Shown: piece after piece, positions 43,760 through 54,539 of the stretch | Layout: every line of letters begins with the position of its first letter | Numbering within the stretch: the stretch's first letter is position 1 | Source: Gnetum montanum | Lineage: Eukaryota > Streptophyta > Gnetopsida > Gnetales > Gnetaceae | Direction of reading: 5' to 3' | Assembly: GCA_015680685.1 (NCBI GenBank) | Contig: MNCI01005975.1 | Span: 35,475 to 95,550, forward strand | DNA: 60,076 nt | Position numbers and translations under genes: made by a program | The notes under the pieces: generated by a model | What the model was told of the DNA's origin: nothing | The model's database searches: none | The model's input: only the letters and a program-made list of their open reading frames with translations

Positions 43760-45400
43760 TCTAGTTAATGACAACATGCGTTAACATAACCGTGTATGTT
43801 GAGCCCTGTTTTTAGTTTGAAGGAAGCTCCGAAGCCTTATTTGATTGAGAAGTGTTCAGAGGCTCAACTGCCTGTGGTTGTGAGAGCTTGGTTGGACTAT
43901 CAGTTCTGAAGAAAGGTATTTTCTTTGTACAGTTTTCAAAACTAGTAATAGGTTGAAGGTTCACAACTCTCATAGGATTACATTGCTACGGCTGAGTGAG
44001 GAGTTCCCCTTGCATTGCTATAGCAGGTGGTAGTGGAGCTATCGGTGTGAGAGTCGCGGATGGGTTTGGAGGATGGTATGTTTGTGGGTTGTCTCTCCCA
44101 GGAGAAGGAGTCCTATAATACTCCTGAGCTTGGTAGTGACATTGTGGGGTCATGTGACTGATAGAGTCACTTGGAGAGACTGGCTATTGCGCGTAATAGC
44201 CATATGGATCCGGTTGCCAGTAAGGGTATTGTTGCCTCGGTGGTGGCATCCCCCATGACTGTGGGTATTAACACTGCTGGTGTTGCTCAATAGGTTGTGG
44301 TAGAGTTCCACTTGGATAATACATTAAGGGTTGGTGAAACTACCTTGGGTTACCTTGGGGATAAGGTAACCATCGGGGTGCTTGCTATTTGTTAAGTTTT
44401 GGGTTGAGTGCGTACACCCCAAACTCTTATAGATGTCAGATTACTGGGCAACATCCCTTAGGATGGTCAGATTGGCATATCTCACATCCACCATCATTGT
44501 CTGTATCAGAATCCATAACCTCTTCGATGATGGCCATTCTCCCCTTACCTTTGTTACATGCATGGTCCAAATCTCTCTTTTTCTTTTTATTATAGTTACT
44601 ACTTTGCTCCTTAGACTCCTCTACAATTTTAAGGACGGTTTCAAATCTACTATCTAAGGAGTCCCACATTTGGTATACCTTTTCCAACACTTCTGTTGTT
44701 AATTTTTGGAGTGGCAAGGTTTTCCTATTCACCATCTCTTTGAGTGGTGACTCTTCCTCCTCCTCATAGAATCTCACTCCCCTTTTTTTGAGGGAAGGAT
44801 TGTGGTTGTACTCTTCCACACTTTCTTTCTTGTGTAGCTTCCCTTCTTCCTTGGCTACTTGCTCCAACAATCTATGAACTTGATGGGACCTAAGCTCTGA
44901 TAATCTCCCTTGGGCATATGTTCCAAGGGTTCTCCTAGTTTCATGCCTAAGTCCATCTAGAAGATGGCATAGTTGATCCTGCTGCGAGTAACCATGGCCC
45001 AAGCAACGATGTAACAGTGCATAATATCAGCCCATGGCAACATCCAAGGGTTCGTAATTTCCCTACTTCCATCCTTATATTTTCTTTCATAGGTTAGACA
45101 CCCGAGAGTAGGTTTGATACTTATCATTAAATACTTCTAGCATCGTACTCCACCTTCGAATGGATTTTGGTTCTAAGGACCAATACTAGCTTTTCACTTC
45201 TTTTATTAATGTCCTTGGGAATAAATTTAATTTTTTCCACTCATTCTCAATGTTTTGCAAGGCACATGCATCATGAAATGCTTGTAAATGGTTCTAAGGA
45301 TCAGCATTGTATCCCCCCTCAAATCGTGGGATGTTATTCATGTCTAGTCTCTTGATCTTCTATCTTTCTAGTGCCTTGTGGAAATTCTCATGGCCTCCAT
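43760..45400 (-). pseudogene. gag of element C (N-terminal block missing)
   Basis: The frame starts in mid-protein (KHVRHYGGHENFHKAL, LDMNNIPRFEGGY) about 225 bases inside the PBS, so the N-terminal part and His/Asp-rich linker seen in F are deleted. The core has NHLQAFHDACALQNIEN and TMLEVFNDKYQTYSRV. From 45002 it is open for 188 codons: LLDGLRHETRRTLGTYA, QGRLSELRSHQVHRLLEQVA, a Lys/Glu-rich coiled stretch, and the intact knuckle CEICQSDHPKGCCP. A Pro/Tyr/Gln-rich tail (PPPRQQYPYWQPDPYGYY) follows and runs to the protease. Only a handful of stops, mostly TAG or TGA. Confidence 0.75.
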
Positions 45401-45607
45401 AATGTCTAACATGCTTCAGGTTGCAAGTAGGGGTTAGGTTACAAGTATGTGGACAACAATGTTCATAGCGTCTGTGTTGTCTTGTTCGGTGTGCTATTTA
45501 CCGTTGTTTTATTTTTTTATTTTTTTTATCAATCCTAAGGGTTCATTCTAGTGTCCCAACGATGTGAATGATTTCCTATGTTCTATGTAGTCTACAAACA
45601 ACTAAGT

Positions 45608-45625
45608 CCCTCGCAACGGTGCCAA
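45608..45625 (-). promoter_or_regulatory. Primer binding site of element C
   Basis: On the minus strand TTGGCACCGTTGCGAGGG, the least decayed PBS here. It matches a tRNA-Asp 3' complement (TGGCGCCGTTGCCGGGG) at 15 of 17 positions by eye. Confidence 0.8.
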
Positions 45626-46402
45626 TGGTGAGTGACGAGGTACCCCTACACTCAACCATACGAAGACAAGCATCTCACATGCGATCCGATCAAACTCTAA
45701 GGACTAAGTGCTTACACACCCTAATGGAACACTTAAGTTTAATCAATCATTGTCATCCCAAACTTACTTGTATTGTCATAGTTTTATGGTTAAGTAAGCT
45801 TGAGGTATGTGATTTTTATAACTTTTATATTTTAATGTCCTATGCTAAGAGGGAAAGGTGAAGAGAACTAATTGACTAACTTTCATTAACTATTCACTAA
45901 CTAAGTTCTAATTGACCTAGCACCAGTATCTATTCCCACTTGTCGTACACACCCTGAATCAGTGCAACACTACTGAGATTACCAAATGCTACTTGTTACT
46001 GGGTTACCAAGCATTGCACACGTGCTCGAAGTGGTTGTACTGAATGCACTTAACTAGGAGAGTCAAGGGTTGAGAAAGATTACTTATCTATGAAAGAATT
46101 TAAACATTTAACAATAATTAAATCCTATTTAGCTTAGCCCACATACTGCAAGGTTTATCAAAAATTTCATCTTTATTGTTGTACACAAATCTGTGCTTAG
46201 GTATAATTTGCTTGAATAAAGATCCATTCACTTTGAGACTCCTATTGCGAGCACATGGAAATTATTCTAACTCTAGAATGGTAAAACTACTATAGTTTGT
46301 CTAAGGGTCTAACTCTGGATGATTGAACAAGGGAAATCTGCCTCTTATTTATAGAACTTGCGACGGGCCGCGATATCATGTACGCGATATCGCGGCTCAT
46401 CA
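45626..46402 (-). repeat. 5' LTR of element C (777 bp)
   Basis: It pairs with 40267-41063. U3 shows CCGCGATATCATG and CGCGATATCGCGG, the latter a 13-base near-palindrome around GCGATATCGC. TATA on the minus strand is at 46344-46353. It ends GCGGCTCATCA. Confidence 0.9.
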
Positions 46403-49099
46403 AACACCAACCTTGCACTTGTATAGAAAAATAATATATTGGAGGTGGTTAATAAATGGCCAAAAACCTTTACTTGATCATATCTTAAACTCATTGGAAT
46501 TGATCCTAGGATATGCTAGCACCACATCTATGCACATCCTTCCATCAAGTCAAAGAGGTAGTCGTAGTGATAGTTGAACCCCAAACTAAAGAAAATCATG
46601 AAAGAGGAGATTGAACAACTCATTAAGGTAGGGTTCATATATCCCATTTTGAATATCAAGTGGGTTAGTCCACTTGTGATAGTACCCCAAAAATATGATA
46701 AATGAAGGGTTTATATCGATTTTAGGCCATTAAACATGACAACCTACAAATATCTCTTTCCATTGCCATTTGTGAGCCAAGATTTGAACATCATTTCTGG
46801 GCATTGCTACTACAGCTTTTTTGATGGTTATAGTGGTTATAACCAAATTCAAATTGCATCAAATGATGGGGCCAAAACAATATTCACAAGTTCCTGGGGA
46901 ACTTTCACAACAAAAAGATGTCGTTTGGCCTATGTAATGTCCTTGCTACATTTCAACAACTTTTCCTTAGCATCTACCAATAGTAGATTGGTAGCAGGGT
47001 GGAAGTCTTCATGGATGACTTCTCCATCTATGGGACTACATTTGATCAAGCCTTGGATTGTCCTGAGAAAGTGTTAAAAAGGTGTGGAGACAAACCTTAG
47101 GCTCAACTAGCAGAAAAGCCACCTAATTATCTAGGAAGGCATTATTTTGGGACATAGAATTTCTAAAAAATGAATCCATGTGGACCCTAAAAATAAGGAT
47201 CATCCAAGGAATTACTAGATAGCAAAAAAACAATCAAATATGTGAGGTCATTCCTTAGACAAACTCACTACTATTGGCAATTCATTGAGAATTTTTGTAA
47301 GATTACTAAACTATTGGTGGAGCTAAAAAAGAAGGATGCTCCATTTTTCTAGACCAAAGAATGTGAGAATGCATTCCAACATCTCAAGTAGAAGCTCATG
47401 GAGACTCCAATTCTATGAGCATCTAATTGGTCGAAACCTTTCCACATCATGATGGATGCATCAAATTATGCCTTAGGAGCCATGCTTATGTAGCTGGATG
47501 ATAAAAAATGTCCTTACTACATCCACTCTATGAGTAAAAGCATTGTGGGTACACAACTAAATTACACCAATAGAGAAGGAATTAATGGCAGTGGTGTTTG
47601 CCTTGGAGAAATTTAGGCACTATGTGATTGGGTACAAGGTGTTTGTGCACACAAACCACAATGCAATCTAGTTCCTAATGAACAAACCAATGGTAAGCCC
47701 CTATATCATACGATGGCTAATGATCTTATAGGAATTTCACCTTACAATGGTAGATTAAAAGGGAATCTGGAATGTAGTTGCAGACCACTTTTCTCAGTTA
47801 CAATGGGACAACAAAGAGAAGGAGAGCCCATTATTTGATCAATTTCATGATGAAATCCTCTTTGCAAGGGCTATAATTGAATAAATGCCCTCTGAATCAA
47901 ATTGATATGATCACATTCTCATCTATCTTCTCACCAAGGAGATGCCACAAGATTGGGACCATAGGAAGAAACAAAAATTTCTTCACTAGGTGAAATGATT
48001 CATGGAGATCAATAAAAACCTTTACAAGGTGTGCACCAATGGCTTAGTTCATTGGTGTATTCCTAAATATGATTAACTATGCATTCTCCAAGCACTCATG
48101 AGGGCCCTGGTGGGGGAAACTATGCTAGGAGACACACAACCATTAAAATCCTCATGACAGGGCATTATTGGCCAACACTTTTTAGATATGCTTACCAATT
48201 TGTCTAATCCTGTGAATGCTACCAACATGATGATGGAGTGATTACTCATATGGAGGAACCTCAATAGTGGATCCAACCACTGGAACCCTTCAACATCTAG
48301 GGCATTGACTTCATGGATCACATCACATTCATGTCAAATGGAAAGGCATAGATCATAGTCATTGTTCACTATTATATGAATGGACAAAAGCTACAGCTAT
48401 CACCAATTTCACATCTTCTACAATTGCTTGGTTTGTACAATAAAATTTTGTAAATAGGTTTGGTATGCCACATGCACTTATTTTTAACAATGGTACTCAT
48501 TTTACAAGCTTTACCTTTTGAAAGCTCATGAAACACTTGGGGGTTAAACATAAATTAACACCACCCTACCATCCCCCGAGCCAATAATCAAGAAAAGGTT
48601 ACAAATACAAAAATCACAAAGATACTAATAAGAACTATTAGTAAATATAGTAGGGATTGAAGCACAAAACTTAATGATGCCCTTTGGACCTATTGCTCCA
48701 CATGGAAACTTCATATTAGCTACTCTCCCTATGAGCTTGTGTATGGAAAATTGCCAAAACTTCCAATTCAAGCTAAGCTTCATATACTATCAACAACTTC
48801 TAACCTTGACCTTGACCTAATTCTAACACAAAAAGAAAGATTAATGAACCTTAACTTTCTAGATGAGAATTGATTGGTAGCCCTATCATATAATGAGTTA
48901 CACAAGGCATTCAACAAGTAATGACATGACCTTAGGATTAAGAAGATAAAATTTCAACCAAGAGATAGGATCCTCTACTAGGATCCCACACATGTACTAA
49001 AAGAACCAAGTTCCAAATGTTGTGGGAGGGGCCTTCTATTATTTATAAAGTTGTTCCTTCTATATCCATGTTAATATATAAACCTGAAAACCCAAGTGT
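46403..49099 (+). pseudogene. pol of element F: reverse transcriptase, RNase H, integrase
   Basis: This continues the frame interrupted by C. RT (46580-47270): GFIYPILNIKWVSPLVIV, VYIDFRPLNMTTYKY, FFDGYSGYNQIQIAS, and VEVFMDDFSIYG with an intact MDDF catalytic motif. RNase H (47300-47800): MMDASNYALGAML, then after a one-base shift EKELMAVVFALEKFRHYV and HTNHNAI. Integrase (47870-49099): LYKVCTNGLVHWCIPKYD, IDFMDHITFMSNGKA, SPYELVYGKLPKLPIQAK, DRILYQDPTHV. It breaks at 49100 within the last codons, where foreign DNA starts. TAG at IL-stop-EF corresponds to CAA in element B. Confidence 0.9.
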
Positions 49100-49100
49100 A

Positions 49101-51116
49101 ACACCCCACCCTAACTAGGGCAAGGTGAAGTCTAGGATCAAGTAATCTTTGAATTGAAGCATGATAACTAAACACCAATAATATCTGCTAAAATACAAAA
49201 ACACATAAACATCATCATCATATATATAAGATTACAGAGAGTTTCATACAACAATACATAGTTCATACTACTATCCATAAATAGATATTAATTAAGCACT
49301 AAATATTTTTCCCTCCTCTACTCTCCATTTGTGCTCATCTAGGCTCCTACACATTTCACCTATAATTTAAATAAATTTAGTACACAAATGAGTGAGAATC
49401 CTTTACACTTCCCCTACTAGATGGTTGACAAGTGCTACACTAGAAGAGAGGAGTGGGATACAAGGCAACCTGCAACAATTGTTAGTCTTACGCATGCTCA
49501 AAACAACACATACCATATCACCCATAATGCTAACATACTATCATATAATCACAAATAAAGCCATAGTTTGACATCATCTATCATGCCCATGTCATCATAC
49601 CTATGATATACTGTTAAACAGTCCATGATCCACACAATCATAATCCAATTATAACACCTATTATCAACAATATGACTCACAAACCAATACTATCACATAC
49701 ATAGCCCATGTGGTGGCTAGCATATCTACACTTAGTGTAGCATATGAAACATTTCCATGAGTACTCATAAAAACCATTACATATAGTTCTTTTATTTATC
49801 TAACTAGTGTTAGTGTCCATCAACCTGTGACCCACAACCACTAGCCTTCTGGAGAATTGGTGATAGGAACAAACATACCTATGCCACATACCAACCATAA
49901 GGACAAACACACCTACGCTCTCCCACTCTCAAGATGAGGCCTGAGATAGGATTTTCACTAATGCATCATAGTGGGGGTTAATCCATGCTACCTCCAAGGT
50001 GCCTCATCACCAACCAGTCCACACCCTCATGCTAGCACCACCTACCCAACAATCGTCACAAGCATTGTCATGAAAACATGTACACATTCTAGCTAGCTTA
50101 AGCTAACACATGTCATAATCACAACACATTCAAACAAACATAACCACACATATTCACCTCTAATAGTTACATTCATTCCATGAAAACAATACCATGATTT
50201 GACAAAATAATAGGAATACCTTGATATGATAAAACAATACCATATTTCTCAAATGACATGTACCTCCATACAAATGACCGCTATAGTAACCTTCAAAATT
50301 ATATATGCCCAAAGACAAAACTAATCCAATGATTAGAAAGTACTTCCTAAAATGATTCCAATGACACTAATTTTACCTAAATCAGACTCATGGAAGCAAA
50401 GTTATAAGCATTCAAAATTTAATTAATAAAATAATATTTAATTGCTACCAAGAAGGATTGGAACTCCCAAAAATGCTTATGCCCCAATAGGCCTTACAAA
50501 TATCATATTCCAATCACATGAGTCTCATGAACATCACATATCATATTCTACAAGTCCACATCATACCATACATCGCATATATATTAATACACCATTCGTA
50601 ATCAAAATTAGACAATTTTAGGAAATAGAAAAAACAACATGTCCAAGCTCAATCTTTGAGCTATCCATCCCACATGCCCACAGCACATAATGATATACAT
50701 GAATCTAGTACAAAAATATAAGGAAAAGGTAAAGACAACCCACCAATTAAAATTGTTGGGTAGAAAGGCTAAAATAAGTAGAAAACCCTTAAAAATCTAG
50801 TAGGATTTTGTTTCACTCCCAACAAGTTTTGCACCACATAAATATGACTAGAAATCCCAAATCTAGGTTTAGAGCAAGCAAAAACCATCCACAAAGCTTA
50901 GAATTTAGAAAATTATGAAATAGAAAAAGAGAGAAGAAAGAAAAATGAAAGAACAAGTAGTGGTGAGGTAGTGGCTAAAAAAAAACATAATACTTTATGC
51001 TTTTTATAAAACAAATAAAAACTAACAATGCACATTTCTCATGTGACATGAGTTCACTTTTTCTTTTTATTTTCCTTTTGAATTATTCTTTTTATGAATG
51101 ACTTACATAAGCTATC
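49101..51116 (+). mobile_element. Insertion of a different family, TGTAACACCCC type
   Basis: F integrase stops at ACCCAAG and unrelated sequence begins TGTAACACCCCACCCTAACT, a start typical of other plant LTRs. The 2 kb has no pol motif; it is AT-rich with A/C-rich stretches and ends in a purine-rich part (50915-50950). It continues beyond the solo LTR at 52027-52290. A second similar start, TGTTACATCCCATCT, occurs at 52508. I cannot define the right end; a large solo LTR or an LTR plus internal fragment is possible. Confidence 0.45.
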
Positions 51117-52026
51117 TAATGAGCGATAAGGTACCCCTCCGTCCAGCCATACAAGTCACAAGCGTTCATGCATGATCCGGTCAATTTCTGTGAACTTTGT
51201 AGTTTCTGATGCACTAGTCTTCTAGGAAGTGAATCTTTGCCTTAAGATCAATCATTGTCCTCCCAATTACACTTTTTATGTACATCGGTATGATTAAGTG
51301 TAATTGAGGCATTTATTTTTTATCATTTTATATTTTATGGTTTGGTGTTCAAAGGGAGATAAAAGTAATTGGAGTAACTAATTTAAATTAACTAATTAAC
51401 TAGTATCTAAGTAGTCCTAACATAAGCATCTAGTTCCACTTTCCACACATGTCCTAAACCCACATATCCACTGTTGGGTTAGCAAGTGCTATGCTACTAG
51501 GCATACTAAGCAATAACATTGCTAGGATTACCAAGCAAATACACGTTATGCTCAAAGTGGTCGTACTTATGTGTTTAATCTATCTTTCTTATCTTACTTA
51601 ATTGCTTCATTAGCTTAATTAGTAAAAATCATTTAATAAATAATTAAAACATTAAATGCATAAATAAAATAATTAATCTATCTAAAGTGCTACAAGTTTT
51701 ATCAGAAAGCTCATCTTTATTGTCGCACACACTATTGTGCTAAGGTGCAACAATGCTTGAATAAAGATCCATACACTCAATGACTCCTGCTACGGGCACT
51801 TAAGGAAAATATTCTAACTCTCAAATGACCAAATTGTAAGAGTTTCATTACTACTAAAATCTCAGTGCCATAAATGGGGCCGGTAGGTGCATATTTATAG
51901 CCAAAAAATGGATACTACATCGACAAGGCCTTGTCAATGCATGATATGATGCATCAATGAGGCCTCGTTGATGAGGCCCCATTGACAAGGCCTCATCAAC
52001 TCAGTTGAAAAAACTATGGCTCATCA
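51117..52026 (-). repeat. Solo LTR of the Athila-like superfamily (910 bp)
   Basis: The ends are TAATGAGCGATAAGG and TATGGCTCATCA, flanked on both sides by CTATC (51112-51116 and 52027-52031). There is no primer site or PPT next to it, so it is an LTR left by recombination of a full element. U3 (51905-52026) has the 14-bp perfect palindrome GACAAGGCCTTGTC, plus CAATGAGGCCTCGTTG and GACAAGGCCTC. TATA on the minus strand is at 51891-51900. Confidence 0.9.
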
Positions 52027-52297
52027 CTATCCTTACTTTTTTCCTTCACAACTAATTTAGTAAACTTTAATCATGCGTAACAAATACACTAGGAGTCCAA
52101 ATCAAAATCCACTTATCATATGCACTATGCATTCACATGCCAAAACCACACCTGAACATCATGCAGCATAGTGTTATATTACAAATGCCTAACTACCATA
52201 ATCACACATAAATCATAAAGACATACCAAATATGTGCTCTTACACCCCAATCCAACACCATTGCTAGCAACCTCACCTATCTAACACATCACATAGG

Positions 52298-52506
52298 GCT
52301 AGTGTNTATAGTGTAAAACAAAAAAGTGTATAAACTAAAGATCCACTTTAATAAATTAGCATGGATGACCATCTCCCCCATGATTAAGTTGGAAGGAGAA
52401 GATCTAAAAAATTGAGCATGCCTATCCATCTGTTGAGGTGTTCTAGTCACTAGCTTGCTTAGGCTCATGGAAAGGTTTGATTTGTTGCATGTTGACTAGT
52501 AGTTTC
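52298..52506 (-). pseudogene. Inverted fragment of F pol end and 3' region
   Basis: Read on the minus strand this segment continues exactly where F integrase broke off: ...CAACATGCAACAAATCAAAC, then CCTTCCAACTTAATCATGGG (PPT-like, 52369-52388). It matches D at 30553-30800, while the F sequence on both sides is in plus orientation. A small local inversion tied to the insertions is the simplest reading; a separate minus-strand element fragment is the alternative. Confidence 0.5.
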
Positions 52507-52639
52507 TTTCTTGGTGTTACATCCCATCTAAAGAGATTAGGTATGGTCATATGCTTATGATTTATACGTTACATGTGAAGTCTTGGTGGTCTTTTGAGAA
52601 TGAGTTAATGTAATATAAATATATTTTATATGTTATGAG

Positions 52640-53930
52640 GCTNCTGCTAATTGATGGTGGTTTGTACTATAATGTTATTTAACTACTAATTTCTAGGTTC
52701 TATCTTTAAATTTTGTTATTAATAACTAAAACATTATTCCTTTTTCATAATAATAGGTAGTGAGTCAACATCATCCACCCATCCACAAAACTCTACAATG
52801 TTCCTTGGTTTGGAAATATGAGGTCCCTTCCTTAATGAAACCTATAACAAACTTGTGACCTTGGTAGTTTCCAAACTTGGGAAGGATTAAATGGATAGAT
52901 AAGGGTGTGACTTCAAGGGGATTTGATGCTCTTTGTACTTGACTACCCACTTGGATGCATGAGCATTTTCATGGATTTCTCACCATTCCACTATTGACCA
53001 ATAATAGGAAGCTAAAAAGTCTTTGCATGATGTGGTTCCCATCCAAAAATATAAAAATATAAAATCCAAAAAAAATAATGAGAATTCAAAGCAGACACCT
53101 TAGATGAAATAATAGGCTATAAGAATAGGTTATGGGACTAGAAATACATGTTATCCATGCTTGAATGTCCCCTCTAACTAAGGCCCATCTCACTTCCTAC
53201 TTCTCTTTTCTTCTCTATTAGGTATGGTGCTTGATCTGTGAGGATGCTCTTGTGTCTTAAGGGGGTGGACCAGTCTTGGAGTGTCACTGCAAAGTCACTA
53301 AAAGTGGTTGATTTTCATTTAGACTAAGGATGGATGTTATCAAGCCATATTAACCACAAAATCCACAAGGGACTACATGTGATCATGACATGGGACTCCA
53401 TTCCACTCTCTCTCTCATCCATCTCTACTTCCCATAACTCACCTTACTACCAAATTTTCATGTTTTGTTCAATGGCTTAGTTTGATGTGTCAAAATTCTT
53501 AGGTATATTCTTATGGGATTTAGTCCTTAACTTTCCACAACCATTAATCACCCATGGGATCCATGGACTCTTTGGTTTGAGGGCATGCAAGGACATTAAA
53601 GACATAAACCTACTATGGGAAGGACCCACTTGCATACTCCTTGGTTGGGCTAGTTAAGTTACTTATCCTTAGGCATTTTCGCATTCAAATCATTCATGCT
53701 CCACATTAATTGTGTCCAATTTTGTAGTCCTTTTTAAGTTTTTTCAAACATTATCCTAATAAAAACTCCTTTTTGTGAAGTATCTAGCCCTCTTCAAGCA
53801 TCTCTTCATGTTGATGGCCTTCCTAGATCTCTATGGACTTCAACTTTATGTAAAAACTCTTTATTTTCATGCAAATTTTCAAGGGAAGAAGTTTTTCTTT
53901 GGTCGTGTTAGTGGGATGCCATAGACCCAA
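52640..53930 (+). other. 3' noncoding region of element F
   Basis: It resumes the plus-strand order of D: GTAGTGAGTCAACATCATCC (52756), conserved core AAGGGTGTGACTTCAAGGGG (52901-52927), a single GTCTTTGCATGATGTGGTTC module (53020), and TTGGTTTGAGGGCATG. No coding potential. An unknown base occurs at 52643. Confidence 0.6.
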
Positions 53931-53936
53931 CCCCTT

Positions 53937-53985
53937 GCATTGATGTGACCCTGTATATAAGATCCCATCAATGCAACTATAAAAT
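53937..53985 (+). promoter_or_regulatory. Internal U3-like promoter candidate upstream of ORF-X (element F)
   Basis: GCATTGATGTGACCCTG repeats the U3 word of F's own LTRs (GCATTGATGTGACC at about 57583; GCATTAACGTGACCCC at 35930). Then come TATATAAG (53954), CATCAATGCAAC and CTATAAAA (53977). Order and spacing follow the LTR, where the module is followed by CTATAAATA. It lies about 560 bases before ORF-X, as in element B. D, C and E, which lack ORF-X, lack this module. Function is inferred. Confidence 0.5.
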
Positions 53986-54147
53986 CCTATACACATAGTG
54001 CAACACTTTGAAAATTTTTGCCATTTGCTTCAAAAAGATGGAGTTTTTGCAGTTTTCAAATTCCATGACCTTCCAAAGCCCATAACTTTCACATCGCTTA
54101 TCTAGTTAACCTCATTCTTCATTCTTGCAACTACCAGAGGTGAGATT

Positions 54148-54165
54148 TACATCATGGGGGCCACA
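54148..54165 (+). promoter_or_regulatory. Central polypurine-like tract of element F
   Basis: ACATCATGGGGGCCAC lies in the same place as TCATGGGGGCC in D and its reversed counterpart in C. It is preceded in F, C and D by a conserved CTACC-GAGG. Confidence 0.45.
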
Positions 54166-54539
54166 AACCTTATGTTTTTGATGAAAATATTTTAGAAAAT
54201 TTTCTAACTTCCATAAGGTTTAACCAATAAAATAATATTAAAATTACTAATTTATGAGAGTTAAACCTTCCCAACGAACTCTAGTAGACATTACAATAAA
54301 AATATTAAAATGATTAATCCACCATGATCACAACTTAGCCAAGTGTAACTAACCTAAGAGATAAGGTGACTAAATGTTCTAAGTTACACATTAAATGCTA
54401 ATCCTTGGTCATGTTGTGATCACAGATGGCACCAAGACCAAAGTACTCATAGAAAGAGGATAGTCCTAGCTAAGGGATAAGTGACCTAGAACTAGATAGG
54501 GCCAACAAGATTAACCCTAGGAGTAGGAAACTCAAATGC

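Larger units (their letters stand above)
40267..46402 (-). mobile_element. Element C: gag-protease non-autonomous element nested in F
   Basis: Two LTRs (797 and 777 bp) flank primer site, gag lacking its N-terminal block, complete protease, noncoding 3' region and PPT. RT, RNase H, nearly all integrase and ORF-X are missing: the protease linker joins near 43060 to the last roughly 30 codons of integrase. The flanks are AATGC (40262-40266) and AACAC (46403-46407). The empty site, by comparison with element B (ATCAACACCAACC), was probably ATCAACGCC, so the two copies differ only by opposite decay of one CpG. It has the best preserved coding sequence in the window. Confidence 0.85.

Noticed and set aside
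44389-44657. Plus-strand open frames within element C
   Set aside because: They are antisense shadows of the well-preserved gag on the minus strand.
52238-52260. Second end of the TGTAACACCCC insertion (CTTACACCCCAATCC)
   Set aside because: Similarity to the 49102 start is limited to CACCCC and is lost directly after.
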